Shown here in pieces: positions 5,514-5,743 of a stretch of DNA of 5,743 nucleotides. A model generated the notes under the pieces. That model was given only the letters and a program-made list of their open reading frames with translations. It did no database searches and was not told the origin of the DNA. Each line of letters begins with the position of its first letter. The first letter of the stretch is position 1. Source of the DNA: an uncultured Caulobacterales bacterium (lineage in GTDB: Bacteria > Pseudomonadota > Alphaproteobacteria > Caulobacterales > Caulobacteraceae); contig CAISYT010000037.1 of NCBI GenBank assembly GCA_903889785.1, positions 1-5,743 of the forward strand, written 5' to 3'. Made by a program: the position numbers and the translations under genes.

Positions 5514-5743
5514 ATGACTCTCAAGCTGAACAACACCCTTACGCGCAAGAAGGAGCCCTTCTCGCCCGCGAACCCAGAGCGGGTGACGATATATGTTTGC
5601 GGGCCGACGGTCTACAACTACGCCCACATCGGCAACGCCCGCCCGGCTGTGGTGTTCGACGTGCTCTTTCGCCTATTGGGCCGCCTCTACGGCGAAGGCG
5701 CTGTGGTCTATGCCCGCAACGTTACCGACGTGGACGACAAGAT
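5514..5743 (+). CDS. cysS: cysteinyl-tRNA synthetase (3' partial, N-terminal 76 residues)
   Basis: This class I aminoacyl-tRNA synthetase charges tRNA-Cys with cysteine using ATP. The window holds only the first 76 codons; family members have roughly 460-500 residues. The N-terminus LKLNNTLTRKKEPFSP is typical. YVCGPTVYNYAHIGNARP (27-44) contains C29, in the place of the E. coli zinc ligand C28, and the HIGN form of the ATP-binding HIGH motif (38-41). FDVLFRLL and ARNVTDVDDK (ending at residue 76) complete the start of the Rossmann fold. The ATG at 5514 gives the expected N-terminus. No good Shine-Dalgarno sequence precedes it, so initiation may rely on an unstructured leader. It is divergent from folE. 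Confidence 0.95.
   Translation, partial: MTLKLNNTLTRKKEPFSPANPERVTIYVCGPTVYNYAHIGNARPAVVFDVLFRLLGRLYGEGAVVYARNVTDVDDK

Overview
The window looks like chromosomal DNA from a high-GC alphaproteobacterium, most likely of the Caulobacterales (Caulobacter/Phenylobacterium/Brevundimonas type). This is inferred from three things. The genes resemble alphaproteobacterial proteins. The base composition is GC-rich. GANTC, the target of the cell-cycle methyltransferase CcrM, is absent from about 3.5 kb in the middle of the window. No database search was possible, so the assignment below order level is a guess.

Layout from left to right. (1) Positions 1-981 (+) hold the 3' part of a class I SAM-dependent methyltransferase gene that also carries a methyltransferase regulatory domain; its start lies outside the window. 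(2) Positions 1033-1122 (-) are a complete tRNA-Ser(CGA) gene with an encoded CCA end. (3) On the minus strand, a small encapsulated-ferritin-family gene (2543-2232) is followed directly by an RluD-type 23S rRNA pseudouridine synthase gene (about 2160-1216). (4) Divergent from the ferritin gene, across 73 bp, is a Tat-exported PhoD-type alkaline phosphatase/phosphodiesterase (2617-4287, +). (5) Convergent with phoD, with only 6 bp between stop codons, is a folE-hisI pair (minus strand). Transcription runs from folE, GTP cyclohydrolase I, into hisI, phosphoribosyl-AMP cyclohydrolase, whose GTG start lies 2 nt after the folE stop. (6) Divergent from folE across 168 bp is the beginning of cysS (5514 to the window end, +), cysteinyl-tRNA synthetase.

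Most of this is housekeeping: translation (tRNA-Ser, rluD, cysS), cofactor and amino-acid synthesis (folE, hisI), and iron and phosphate handling (ferritin-like protein, PhoD). No CRISPR array, transposase, phage gene or clear new multi-gene system is visible. The points most worth a second look are: an EncFtn-family ferritin that keeps its iron-site residues but has no encapsulin-targeting tail and no encapsulin neighbour; a non-ATG start of rluD overlapping or closely following that gene; alternative base-pairing segments in the folE leader; two GANTC sites at the cysS promoter and start codon next to a GANTC desert; and a methyltransferase gene of differing codon use next to the 3' end of tRNA-Ser, a common island junction.
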